Below are positions 10,175 to 19,387 of a DNA stretch of 64,000 nucleotides, piece after piece (the stretch's first letter is position 1; each line of letters starts with the position of its first letter). The translations under genes and the position numbers were made by a program. Origin of the DNA: Pelistega europaea (GTDB lineage Bacteria; Pseudomonadota; Gammaproteobacteria; Burkholderiales; Burkholderiaceae_B). The DNA lies in NCBI RefSeq assembly GCF_013133775.1, contig NZ_JABGBO010000003.1, positions 1 to 64,000 of the forward strand, in the 5' to 3' direction. Below the pieces are notes generated by a model, which ran no database searches, was not told where the DNA came from, and was given only the letters and a program-made list of their open reading frames with translations.

Positions 10175-13100
10175 TTAGCAGTTACAATCGTACCAGGTTT
10201 CAACTCACACCCTCGTGTAGAGGGTGACTCTGATTAGCTAAGAACCAATCTCGGAATTGATGTTTCAACTCACACCCTCGTGCAGAGGGTGACCGAAAAA
10301 GCCACCGATTGCTGCGCCAACGCCTGAATTTCAATTCACACCCTCGTGCAGAGGGTGACGGTAATATTGTCTAGGTCAGTATTAGCCTTATTAATTTCAA
10401 TTCACACCCTCGTGCAGAGGGTGACGACTTTGCTGTGATATGCTCCTTGTAGAATAAGTATTTCAATTCACACCCTCGTGCAGAGGGTGACAGTACATAC
10501 TCTTTTCGGTAAAAGAGACCAAAGAATTTCAATTCACACCCTCGTGCAGAGGGTGACGCAGAGCTTGCTGGAATTAGATCCATTAGATGAAGTTTCAATT
10601 CACACCCTCGTGCAGAGGGTGACATGTCGATTAAACCATCATCAGTATCACCAGTAGTTTCAATTCACACCCTCGTGCAGAGGGTGACAATATTTCAGGT
10701 TCAAAATCAATCGTGTAAACTCGGTTTCAATTCACACCCTCGTGCAGAGGGTGACAACACGCTTGCATCATGGCACGCAGAACGTACGAATTTCAATTCA
10801 CACCCTCGTGCAGAGGGTGACGCTTGATTTTATTATGCATAGCTAAAAAATCGCAATTTCAATTCACACCCTCGTGCAGAGGGTGACCTTCCTGCTTGAT
10901 TTTATGCGTCGTTGTCCAGTATTTCAATTCACACCCTCGTGCAGAGGGTGACAGATAATTAATAAGTTCCATCGGTGGTATACCTTGATTTCAATTCACA
11001 CCCTCGTGCAGAGGGTGACGAGGCACGGTACATTACCAAAGAAGTGGTTTTCAAAATTTCAATTCACACCCTCGTGCAGAGGGTGACTTCTTCGGTTTTG
11101 TGGACAAACCCACGTTTTAATCATTTCAATTCACACCCTCGTGCAGAGGGTGACTCTGCTTGACCTGCTTTTTCTTCTACTGATAACTATTTCAATTCAC
11201 ACCCTCGTGCAGAGGGTGACTCACAAGCCCGTTTACACGTGCAAATTCAAACAAAATTTCAATTCACACCCTCGTGCAGAGGGTGACAAAACAGCGATGG
11301 CGCTTAACAGTAAAGGGATGCAATTTCAATTCACACCCTCGTGCAGAGGGTGACCAGAGGGAGCATGATTATTAATTATTTCGAGTGGATTTCAATTCAC
11401 ACCCTCGTGCAGAGGGTGACTGGGAACCGACATTATGCAGCTCGTATTAGAGCTATTTCAATTCACACCCTCGTGCAGAGGGTGACTACCAAGTAGCTAA
11501 ACAGTCAATAAGGTTATATCTAAATTTCAATTCACACCCTCGTGCAGAGGGTGACACGTTTTTATCCATGTTTGCTTTAAACGTATTGGTAATTTCAATT
11601 CACACCCTCGTGCAGAGGGTGACCTTACTTTTTTCCTGCCTTGCCTATATATAAGTAATTTCAATTCACACCCTCGTGCAGAGGGTGACGACAGAGGTAG
11701 AACCTGCTCTAGTGTAGGAGGCAAATTTCAATTCACACCCTCGTGCAGAGGGTGACCTGTTTAATGTTGCCTAATGCCGCTTCAATAAACATTTCAATTC
11801 ACACCCTCGTGCAGAGGGTGACGCCTCGTGTCGCAGGTCGTGAAAACGCAAGTTGAAATTTCAATTCACACCCTCGTGCAGAGGGTGACCCTAAAACGAT
11901 TGAGGTAATTATGGCAGCAGACATTTCAATTCACACCCTCGTGCAGAGGGTGACGGTATGGTTAAAGTTTTATTACGAGGTTAAAAATATTTCAATTCAC
12001 ACCCTCGTGTAGAGGGTGACTACACACTTGGATGTGTGCATAAACTTGAACAAAGTTTCAATTCACACCCTCGTGTAGAGGGTGACAGACCTGCTTATCA
12101 ATTTGTAGGAGTAGGTGAAGTTTCAACTCACACCCTCGTGTAGAGGGTGACTTGTTTGTCAAAGTATGCCACTATTTGATTAACCGGTTTCAACTCACAC
12201 CCTCGTGTAGAGGGTGACCCCATTTTCCCTTATTTCCCAACTTATGAATAAATGTTTCAACTCACACCCTCGTGTAGAGGGTGACTGATATGGTTTGAGT
12301 GGCAGAGAGCTTATAAAGAGTTTCAACTCACACCCTCGTGTAGAGGGTGACGCTCAATGCAGTTTTCAAGCCCTCGCTTGGCTTTTTGTTTCAACTCACG
12401 CCCTCGCGTGGAGGGCGACTCGCAATGCTGTTTATGACTGGTTAGCTAAACATGTTTCAACTCACGCCCTCGCGTGGAGGGCGACGGAGAATAACACTCT
12501 GCCAAAATTTTTATACGGAGTTTCAACTCACGCCCTCGCGTGGAGGGCGACACTCTCACGAATAAGTTTTAATCCCCCAAGAGCTGGCAGTTTCAACTCA
12601 CGCCCTCGCGTGGAGGGCGACACTCTCACGAATAAGTTTTAATCCCCCAAGAGCTGGCAGTTTCAACTCACGCCCTCGCGTGGAGGGCGACCGATGTGTA
12701 TCAAGTGATACCAACCGCATGGGTAGTTTCAACTCACGCCCTCGCGTGGAGGGCGACCGGTAAGGACAGCGATATTTATAAAAAACTGGATGTTTCAACT
12801 CACGCCCTCGCGTGGAGGGCGACGAGGTAAAAGAGATTGCTCCAGCTCGACTTGATGTGTTTCAATTCACACCCTCGTGCAGAGGGTGACGAGATTGAAG
12901 CGTTGAACGCTGCGGCTAAAACCGTGTTTCAATTCACACCCTCGTGCAGAGGGTGACATAGTCCGCAATTTCTTCATCGCATCTTAATTGATGTTTCAAT
13001 TCACACCCTCGTGCAGAGGGTGACCAGGTAAGATTTAACCATCACAGATGAGGTCAACTTGTTTCAATTCACACCCTCGTGCAGAGGGTGACAATGCCAG

Positions 13101-13823
13101 CAATAATCTGCAGATTTGAGATTGAGGTTTCAATTCACACCCTCGTGCAGAGGGTGACTCCCTTACGCAAATAACTCTCGTACCCATAACGATGTTTCAA
13201 TTCACACCCTCGTGCAGAGGGTGACTCCTGCTGCACCAGCTGTAAATGCTCAGAAACAGGTTTCAATTCACACCCTCGTGCAGAGGGTGACTTGTTCGGT
13301 GGTGAAATCTTTGGCGTGATTATTTTGTTTCAATTCACACCCTCGTGCAGAGGGTGACCGTTTCGCAAACTGCTTCCAATCACTTTCGCTTAGTTTCAAT
13401 TCACACCCTCGTGCAGAGGGTGACTTTCCCAGATGCGCAAAGTACAGTACATCACGGGACGGTTTCAATTCACACCCTCGTGCAGAGGGTGACCATTCAC
13501 AACCGACTGGATTTACTCAAGGTACTAGTTTCAATTCACACCCTCGTGCAGAGGGTGACATGCTCGACCGTGCGACCAAAGACACTCACCCAGAGTTTCA
13601 ATTCACACCCTCGTGCAGAGGGTGACCATCATTGGGTATGGTGGAGCTGCAGGTGGAGGGTTTCAATTCACACCCTCGTGCAGAGGGTGACGCCGTGGCC
13701 AAAGAAAAATGGGGAGACAAAGCCGTTTCAATTCACACCCTCGTGCAGAGGGTGACTGAGATTGTAGATGTCTTTAATGATGATCAAGCTGGTTTCAATT
13801 CACACCCTCGTGCAGAGGGTGAC
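10132..13823 (-). CRISPR. Type I-C CRISPR array, 56 repeats and 55 spacers
   Basis: I counted 56 copies of a 32-base repeat with spacers mostly 33-36 bases long (one sequence is 38). In crRNA orientation (minus strand) the repeat starts GTCACCCTC, has a hairpin closed by CACCCTC and GAGGGTG, and ends TGAATTGAAAC, as in type I-C. The first repeat is 13792-13823, next to cas2; the last, degenerate one is 10132-10163. Variants come in blocks: GTGCAG loop with AATTG tail (12859-13823); GCCCTC/GAGGGC stem with GCGTGG loop (12388-12823); GTGTAG loop (11989-12351); GTGCAG again, mostly with T in place of the final C (10328-11954); then mixed forms to the end. The spacer at 12552-12589 is repeated at 12622-12659. 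Confidence 0.98.
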
Positions 13824-13954
13824 CGCCATCGCTAGATGGCTCATATATATTACCTTAAAATTAGCATTCCCGCTAATTTCAAGAAATCATTACATCTTTT
13901 TAAAGAACCATCCAAGAAAAACTACTTTCTCGGCATTTATACTTAAAAATCAAA
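13824..13954 (-). promoter_or_regulatory. CRISPR leader
   Basis: This AT-rich stretch lies between the cas2 terminator and the first repeat, where a type I-C leader is expected. It holds two palindromes: GCCATC-gcta-GATGGC at 13825-13840, starting one base from the first repeat, and AAATTAGC-attccc-GCTAATTT at 13858-13879. Such sites could guide Cas1-Cas2 integration or bind a host factor; that is inference. The crRNA promoter should also be here, but no clean -35/-10 pair stands out. TAATAT and TATATA runs lie 15-30 bases from the first repeat. Confidence 0.75.
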
Positions 13955-14001
13955 GCCCGCTAAGCTTATCCTAATCATATGTTTACTACAAATTAGCGGG
14001 C
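13955..14001 (-). terminator. Stem-loop after cas2
   Basis: GCCCGCTAA at 13955-13963 pairs with TTAGCGGGC at 13993-14001 around a 29-base loop. On the minus strand it begins one base after the cas2 stop and is followed by TTTGATTTTT. It probably ends the cas5c-cas2 transcript and separates it from the crRNA transcript. Confidence 0.6.
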
Positions 14002-14002
14002 A

Positions 14003-14296
14003 TCAAATAATTAGCTCATCCTTAAAAATATCAATAGCACGCTTAGCACCATAATGCTCAATTTTCTGCCTACCTTTAGCGCCCAGCATATAAAATCGCA
14101 AGCTATCTGTCTCCTCTTGATATTCATCTAATAATTTATTTTTTAATATAACCCATTGATCTGGCGTCACATCACATTCAAAAACAGAATACTGAACCCG
14201 CACTCCATAATCTAAACAATGCTTAGCAATTCTTCGTAATCTCCTAGCTCCTGCTGGATCATCAAACGAAACATCATAGGTAATCAGCACTAACAT
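14003..14296 (-). CDS. cas2: CRISPR-associated endoribonuclease/integrase subunit Cas2
   Basis: The 97-residue protein starts MLVLITYDVSFDDPAGARRL, the Cas2 ferredoxin-like start with the conserved aspartate after the first strand, and has the later YSVFECDVTPDQW segment. It pairs with Cas1 in the spacer-integration complex. It follows cas1 by 8 bases and is the last cas gene before the leader, the usual type I-C position. Length and motifs are normal. Confidence 0.97.
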   Translation of the reverse strand: MLVLITYDVSFDDPAGARRLRRIAKHCLDYGVRVQYSVFECDVTPDQWVILKNKLLDEYQEETDSLRFYMLGAKGRQKIEHYGAKRAIDIFKDELII

Positions 14297-14304
14297 CCTT
14301 TCTC

Positions 14305-15315
14305 CTATTTCATCAAAAACGGTGGATATTGTTCTAAATCTCCTCGCAGATGACGAGCCAAAAGCATTGCTTGAACATGTGGCAATAAACCAATTTCCAC
14401 TTCCTCCTTTAAATATGGGTGTAAGATTTTTTCCTGCTTCTTACGTTGTAACTCTATAAGAATTTGTTTTCTAGCCTCATCTTTAATCAAGACAGCACCA
14501 CTAACCTCTTGGTGAAAATCCTGCACCGAGATTTGTTTTAAATTGACCATACTCAACACCATACGATCCACCCACCAAGCTCTAAACTCTTCCAAAATAT
14601 CTTGGGCAAGACTGTCTCTACCAGGTCTATCCTCATGCAAAAAACCAACTTGTGGATCCAACCCTACACCTTGTAAAGCGCCACTAATATCCACACTAAC
14701 TAGACTATACAAAAGTGAAAGCATTGCATTAATGGGATCTTTAGGAGGTCTTCGATTACGTCCCACAAACGAAAAATCCTCATTCAAAATGAGCTTGTGA
14801 AAAACTGAAAAATAATAAGAAGCCGCCTCCCCCTCAATACCTCGAATTCTATCCATATCTTCTAGCTTTGCAACTCTCTCAATACAAGAATTCATTAAAG
14901 CGACGATTCTCCCCAACTCACCATCCTCTCCATGATTTCGCTGGTAACGTTGCAGAACCTTCTTACTAGCTTGAATTTTGGTTGCGACAATATTCCTCGC
15001 AATGATAAAAGGAGATTGCTCTGAAACACCGTATTGTGCTCGTCTCAATAAAACATTCCCTGTTTGTCTTCCTTGAAATCTTCCCAGAAATCGACCAAAC
15101 TCCGTAAAAAAAGCCAAATTGACATTACTCTCCCCACAAAACTCTAGCAAAAAAGGAGAAATAAGAACATTGCCAAAACAAAAGATATTTGCGATAGAGT
15201 GCACTGGAAGTTGCAATAATTTTTGCCCCTCATTCTCAATCACTAATGTTTCTCTTTCTTTATGAAGGTAGCTTCCTTGCTTTGTAATATAAAGACTATT
15301 TTGCAACTTCCTCAT
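14305..15315 (-). CDS. cas1: CRISPR-associated endonuclease Cas1 (type I-C)
   Basis: I place the start at the ATG at 15315 (MRKLQNSLYITKQGSYLH), giving 336 residues, because GAGGAG lies 4 bases upstream and this is the usual type I-C Cas1 start. An upstream ATG in frame would add 18 residues inside cas4. The region around EGEAASYYFSVFHKL carries the catalytic glutamate, and later HEDRPGRDSLAQD matches the conserved His/Asp segment. Cas1 cuts and joins DNA during spacer acquisition. Only one base separates the ATG from the cas4 stop, so translation is probably coupled. Confidence 0.96.
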   Translation of the reverse strand: MRKLQNSLYITKQGSYLHKERETLVIENEGQKLLQLPVHSIANIFCFGNVLISPFLLEFCGESNVNLAFFTEFGRFLGRFQGRQTGNVLLRRAQYGVSEQSPFIIARNIVATKIQASKKVLQRYQRNHGEDGELGRIVALMNSCIERVAKLEDMDRIRGIEGEAASYYFSVFHKLILNEDFSFVGRNRRPPKDPINAMLSLLYSLVSVDISGALQGVGLDPQVGFLHEDRPGRDSLAQDILEEFRAWWVDRMVLSMVNLKQISVQDFHQEVSGAVLIKDEARKQILIELQRKKQEKILHPYLKEEVEIGLLPHVQAMLLARHLRGDLEQYPPFLMK

Positions 15316-15316
15316 C

Positions 15317-15925
15317 TTACTCCTCACCAAGTATCTGATTGATATAATCCACAGAGTTATCTTTTTCAATCAACTTAGGCTGACAAATATCTATAAGAGA
15401 ACAAGCTTTACAAGCCTTTTGATAGGTTGGCTTTGGAGTTATGTTATTATCCAACAAATGACGAACCTTCTGAATAACCGCCAAAGTCTCTTCTCTCAAA
15501 TTTTTATCCAACGCCACAAGCTCTCGTCTCTTTGTTTGCTGATACCAAAGCACTCCCTCATTGATATCAATACCACACATCTCCTCTAGACAAATAGCTT
15601 GTGCACATAACTGCACTTTATCCACGTTATCAAGTTTTGAGCGGCCTCTCTTGTATTCCACAGGTCTCATCAAGCCTGTTTTATTTTCTACCTCAACAAC
15701 ATCAGCAACACCAACTAACCCTAGCTTATGCGAGGCTAGGTGCACACTACGTTCATAGCGAATACCTTTACGAGTTTCTGGAACACCTGAATCAACCCGT
15801 TGATGTAACACCTGCCCCTGCGCAGTTAGAAAATTCTCTGCCCACTCCTGCTCATTATGAATCAGAGCACATTGACGTGGGCAGAACACATAATGCTGTA
15901 GTGCCGATAAAGCAATCAATCGCAT
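15317..15925 (-). CDS. cas4: CRISPR-associated exonuclease Cas4 (type I-C)
   Basis: The 202-residue protein has the Cas4 plan. C15 and C19 (VFCPRQCA) and a C-terminal CKACSLIDIC form the iron-sulfur cysteines around a RecB-like nuclease core with GVADVVEVE and PVEYKRGR supplying the Asp and Glu/Lys residues. With Cas1-Cas2 it trims prespacers and selects the PAM end in type I-C. It begins two bases after the cas7c stop and ends one base before cas1. Confidence 0.95.
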   Translation of the reverse strand: MRLIALSALQHYVFCPRQCALIHNEQEWAENFLTAQGQVLHQRVDSGVPETRKGIRYERSVHLASHKLGLVGVADVVEVENKTGLMRPVEYKRGRSKLDNVDKVQLCAQAICLEEMCGIDINEGVLWYQQTKRRELVALDKNLREETLAVIQKVRHLLDNNITPKPTYQKACKACSLIDICQPKLIEKDNSVDYINQILGEE

Positions 15926-15927
15926 GA

Positions 15928-16782
15928 CTACCCTAACTTGCGATGCAATACAACGGGAAGATTGGTTTCATCAACAACAACATCATAATCATCAAATTGT
16001 CGAGGAGAACTTACTCCTGCCTTTTTATGAACTTGAATACGCTCAAACAAAGTATAAGCAGGCGCGTCACCCAAACTGTTGGAGTGCTCAAAAACATACA
16101 GTCCTCTCGCATTCATTTGACCCCTAGCCGCTGAATGATCATGATCAAACATATTCACTAAAGACTGCCACAACAAATCCAAATCCTCTTCACTAAATCC
16201 TGTTTGTTGTGCAAAGTGTGCCGATACAAAACCATGACAACGATACAAACCATAAGGAATAGTAAACTTTCTACCCATCGTTCGATTATCCCCTGTTTCA
16301 CTCGCATCTTTTTCATTCGTCACTGCCATACGAGTAATACTATGCTCTAGAGTTATCACGGAATCAACGGATCGAGAAAAAGTAAGCTGTACAGGTCCTC
16401 TAACTTGACCAGCATTCTTACCTGTTGTCATGACAGCACCAAATGTGCGTACATCGTAATAACGTTGGCACATATACTGACGAGCCGCTTCTATCTTATC
16501 TCCTTTCTCTTTAGACTTCACAGCGTCTTGCTCGTGTGACTCATCAATTAACTGATTCAAAATACCTTTCTCTCGAATAAAAATATCGTGAGTCTCTGGA
16601 GATTGCGTCATTTGTACAAAATTACGTACCTTACGTTTTAAGCAGACATCGGTAACCAATCCCATCCCTGTTTCAGGATCAATACGAGGCAAATTGCCCG
16701 CATCTGGATCACCATTAGGATTTCCGTCTTGCACATCAAACAAATACACAAAGTCAGAGCGCTTGTTAATAGTCATGTTCAT
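15928..16782 (-). CDS. cas7c: Type I-C Cascade backbone protein Cas7c (Csd2)
   Basis: The 284-residue product starts with the Csd2 hallmark [23 protein letters not shown] and keeps [13 protein letters not shown] and the [19 protein letters not shown] region. It polymerises along the crRNA spacer in the interference complex. Its ATG overlaps the cas8c stop by one base (TAATG), with GAGGAG just upstream. A second in-frame ATG two codons later is also possible. Confidence 0.97.
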   Translation of the reverse strand: MNMTINKRSDFVYLFDVQDGNPNGDPDAGNLPRIDPETGMGLVTDVCLKRKVRNFVQMTQSPETHDIFIREKGILNQLIDESHEQDAVKSKEKGDKIEAARQYMCQRYYDVRTFGAVMTTGKNAGQVRGPVQLTFSRSVDSVITLEHSITRMAVTNEKDASETGDNRTMGRKFTIPYGLYRCHGFVSAHFAQQTGFSEEDLDLLWQSLVNMFDHDHSAARGQMNARGLYVFEHSNSLGDAPAYTLFERIQVHKKAGVSSPRQFDDYDVVVDETNLPVVLHRKLG

Positions 16783-18596
16783 TACTCCTCAATAGTTGAT
16801 TCTGTCTGTTGCGATTCTTGTTTAGTAAAAAAAGATTGTCTTTGTTGGGTATACCCTAGTGAGAAAAATCCCTGTTGTTTCATATCTAAATGCGAGGGAT
16901 AGTCAGATATTTTGTCAGAAATTTCCAACCATACTTTTTCTAAATAAACAGCCTTCCCTTTATCTTTTCCACTAGCACGCATCTTGCCTAAATGGTGCAT
17001 CATCAACCGTATTAAGGTAGGAAAAACACTCATTGGTGTTGTACTGGCAGCAGAAAAATATCGCTCACGAATCGTAGCATTTAGATTCTGACTGGCACCC
17101 TCCTGAGCTCTTTCTAGGAGGGCAAATAGCCTACCCAATAAATATCCTATTTCTAGTCTGTCTTTATCAAGACTCATAGTTAACTCCTTTGTTGTAGGTT
17201 CATATCGTCGTATCCAACGATTTAAATATGCTTTAATCAAACATGCTCTACCATGTGTTACCTGCTGTTCTGCCTTATTTCTTCGTAATGCTACCTGCAA
17301 TACACTCATCGGTAAAGGATGATTATTCAATGCACATTGAATAACATCAGCAATCAAATTAGAGGGTAAATTTTCTGCTTTACCATCTAATACAAGATTA
17401 CACAGCAGCCTCATCATAGGCATATATTCTGGGTAAAGAGAATTTTCACCTCTGTCCATTCGAATATCTTCAAACCACTGTGCTAGATTTTTGGTTATCT
17501 CTGCAACCGTCGATACCATCCAAAACCGCACAACAATTCGAGCTACATTAGGTGACAATCCTAGTAAATAAAATTTACTCGTCCCATCTGACTTGACATA
17601 CTGTCCATTATGCAAACTCTCAAATACTGTTTTTACCGCTTTGATGTGTTCATCAGGATTATCTTTGGTTGAAGAAACTAGGAAGGCTAATTGAGTTTCC
17701 AAAGGTGTCGCCTTCTCACCCCAACATACAGCCGTAACATCACCAATACGGAAGCGATTTTCAGAGGCTAGCAAGGTATTCAAGGCTGTTGTATATTCAA
17801 ACATAGCCTGTTCACCTACGGGAAATACCATTCCTTGCTCTTTACCATACGACTCAAAAGCTTTGAGATTGACAGACGCAAATGGTGAAGCCTTGGCATT
17901 AACACCAGAAATCCCTTGATGTAAACGAGCAATCTTTGTTTTCTGACCTGTCACTAAACATATAGCTTGCTCCCCATCTTCCCCTTCTTGAGAGAAAGAA
18001 TGCTCTACCCACTGGCGAACCAAGACTGATTGACATACCAATGCTTGGGGTTCATCCGCTAATCTAAAACTGAGATTACACCCTTTAATCTTCTGACAAT
18101 CTTTCCAAGCATCACTTTGCTTAACCTTTTCTATTTCTGATGGCATTGAAAGAAATTGCTTAACAGCTCGTACACCCTCATCATCAGGAATGGCCTGTGC
18201 AATTTCATTGACTCTCTCAATAAAACTTTGATGCTGCTTATTTGCCATATCAAGATTTTTAGCTTCTTCCTGGGAAATTTGTTCAGCTGTTTTCTTTGCA
18301 ACACCATCCACTTCTTTAGGTGTATTTAAAACGTACCCATAGTGATCCCACAAATCATTACTCACCTCATATGATTTCGCACCACTGCGTGTTTTAGTCT
18401 GAGGAATCAAAAATTTTCGACCAACTTGCCTTTTTCCGTCTTGCTCTCGCGTGTCTTCCAGATGAATAAAATGTCCACTCTTATCTAACACGATTACAAA
18501 TGGAATTTCCTTAGCTTCAAATCCTCGAGGAGCGATACTCGTTTCCTCGTTATTGGATTTACGGTGATAATACTCAGTTAATCCTTGCAATATCAT
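16782..18596 (-). CDS. cas8c: Type I-C Cascade large subunit Cas8c (Csd1)
   Basis: The 604-residue protein opens [13 protein letters not shown], typical of Csd1, and contains the family blocks [22 protein letters not shown], the SASTTP-like stretch [14 protein letters not shown] and a C-terminal [13 protein letters not shown]. Cas8c recognises the PAM and recruits Cas3. In type I-C an internal start in this gene can also yield the small subunit Cas11c; I cannot locate that start with confidence. It overlaps the cas5c stop by four bases (ATGA), showing translational coupling. Confidence 0.97.
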   Translation of the reverse strand: MILQGLTEYYHRKSNNEETSIAPRGFEAKEIPFVIVLDKSGHFIHLEDTREQDGKRQVGRKFLIPQTKTRSGAKSYEVSNDLWDHYGYVLNTPKEVDGVAKKTAEQISQEEAKNLDMANKQHQSFIERVNEIAQAIPDDEGVRAVKQFLSMPSEIEKVKQSDAWKDCQKIKGCNLSFRLADEPQALVCQSVLVRQWVEHSFSQEGEDGEQAICLVTGQKTKIARLHQGISGVNAKASPFASVNLKAFESYGKEQGMVFPVGEQAMFEYTTALNTLLASENRFRIGDVTAVCWGEKATPLETQLAFLVSSTKDNPDEHIKAVKTVFESLHNGQYVKSDGTSKFYLLGLSPNVARIVVRFWMVSTVAEITKNLAQWFEDIRMDRGENSLYPEYMPMMRLLCNLVLDGKAENLPSNLIADVIQCALNNHPLPMSVLQVALRRNKAEQQVTHGRACLIKAYLNRWIRRYEPTTKELTMSLDKDRLEIGYLLGRLFALLERAQEGASQNLNATIRERYFSAASTTPMSVFPTLIRLMMHHLGKMRASGKDKGKAVYLEKVWLEISDKISDYPSHLDMKQQGFFSLGYTQQRQSFFTKQESQQTESTIEE

Positions 18597-19222
18597 CGTT
18601 TCACCTCTTCGCTAGTCACAGCAGGAACCTGAATAACACCATTTTTTGCTCGTGCCTGATAGAACATTGCCTGTGGATTATCTGGCTGTGTGAAATCCAT
18701 GTCATAGAGCATAAAACCAAAATTCTCGTTAATATCCAGTGCTGCTGGTTCTTGTGATAAATCTTCAATAAGACGAAAGGCACATGCAAACTCCCTTGTC
18801 CCCAAATAAGGCTGATAAAAGCATTGCCCTTTGCTCGCTCGACGTCTAAACATCTCCGCAAACTTCTGAGAGCTATCACTAGGCCCTGCATGTTCAGTCA
18901 TTTCAAAGTGAGCATGAAGTCGGTATGCCACATCACGCAACATCAATGTGGCTCGCTGTTGGCGATGATCTTCGATATAAATCCCCTCACTACGCTCACT
19001 CATCTTGACACCTACTTCATTACGCCGTACACTTGCCCACTCAATAGGATTCAGAATCTCAATTTTATCGATACACCAGGCAATAGCTGGTTTCCATAAA
19101 ATTGCCGAAAAAATAGCTCGAGCAGCAGAAGGTGTGATAACCGGATAGCTCACCCGTTCAACTTTCATTTCTGGTCTGGTAAAGCAGGCGTACTCTCCTT
19201 TTACTTCTAATATAAAACCCAT
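18593..19222 (-). CDS. cas5c: Type I-C crRNA-processing endoribonuclease and Cascade subunit Cas5c
   Basis: The 209-residue protein begins with EVKGEYACFTRPEMKVERVSYPVITPSAARAI, the Cas5d/Cas5c N-terminus. In type I-C it replaces Cas6, cutting the repeat hairpin and holding the 11-base 5' handle. AAGGAGG precedes the ATG. It is the first gene of the six-gene unit, about 92 bases downstream of the predicted transcription start. A 25-codon leader ORF overlaps its first 16 bases. A tandem copy of its start region lies directly upstream. Confidence 0.96.
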   Translation of the reverse strand: MGFILEVKGEYACFTRPEMKVERVSYPVITPSAARAIFSAILWKPAIAWCIDKIEILNPIEWASVRRNEVGVKMSERSEGIYIEDHRQQRATLMLRDVAYRLHAHFEMTEHAGPSDSSQKFAEMFRRRASKGQCFYQPYLGTREFACAFRLIEDLSQEPAALDINENFGFMLYDMDFTQPDNPQAMFYQARAKNGVIQVPAVTSEEVKR

Positions 19223-19324
19223 AAAACCTCCTTATAAAAATTTGGTTTATCTTTAGTTATTACCACTTCTAGCATAGAACTCATAAAGTCTCCAATTAAA
19301 AATTCAGTTTATTTTTAATTATTA
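19203..19324 (-). repeat. Tandem duplication of the cas5c start region
   Basis: Bases 19203-19262 and 19265-19324 align without gaps at 47 of 60 positions. Each copy contains a Shine-Dalgarno, an ATG and a start resembling Cas5c. The cas5c-distal copy also contains the TTC-flanked site matched by the pseudo-spacer described below; the cas5c-proximal copy has lost both the PAM and the seed match. Confidence 0.7.
19207..19284 (-). CDS. 25-codon leader ORF overlapping the cas5c start
   Basis: ATG at 19284 has GGAG five bases upstream and opens a frame of 25 codons (MSSMLEVVITKDK ... VLWVLY) that stops at TAG 19207-19209, inside cas5c. The first residues resemble the Cas5c start MGFILEV because this DNA is a diverged tandem copy of the cas5c start region. 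It could couple translation to cas5c or be a harmless by-product of the duplication. No known peptide family is recognisable. Confidence 0.4.
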   Translation of the reverse strand: MSSMLEVVITKDKPNFYKEVLWVLY

Positions 19325-19339
19325 TGTATTTTTATATTT
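19303..19339 (+). promoter_or_regulatory. Predicted protospacer for Cascade at the cas5c promoter
   Basis: The plus strand has TTC at 19303-19305, the canonical type I-C PAM, then AGTTTATTTTT at 19306-19316. This equals the first 11 bases after the orphan repeat at 19444-19473. Position 12 differs, and positions 13-16 (ATTA) match again. A 34-base protospacer would run to 19339 and cover the transcription start, the -10 box and most of the promoter spacer. Partial pairing of this kind would allow Cascade to bind without full-length interference. The role is inferred. Confidence 0.65.
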
Positions 19340-19349
19340 TTGTTGTCAA
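19321..19349 (-). promoter_or_regulatory. Promoter of the cas5c-cas8c-cas7c-cas4-cas1-cas2 operon
   Basis: On the minus strand TTGACA (19349-19344) is followed after exactly 17 bases by CATAAT (19326-19321), close to the sigma-70 consensus. Transcription should begin near 19314, leaving a leader of about 92 bases before cas5c. It is the only strong promoter seen between cas3 and cas5c on this strand. Confidence 0.75.
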
Positions 19350-19387
19350 GAAAATTTTTGAATTATTTATATAGTTATAATTTCACC

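Noticed and set aside
10371..13974. Several open frames inside the CRISPR array (for example 10371-10625, 12295-12642, 13345-13755)
   Set aside because: They translate the 32-base repeats over and over (SPSARGCELK, SIHTLVQRVT, FNSHPRAEGD) and spacers; no coding signal.
15316..15369. 18-residue N-terminal extension of Cas1
   Set aside because: It lies inside cas4; the ATG at 15315 has GAGGAG at good spacing and gives the usual Cas1 start.
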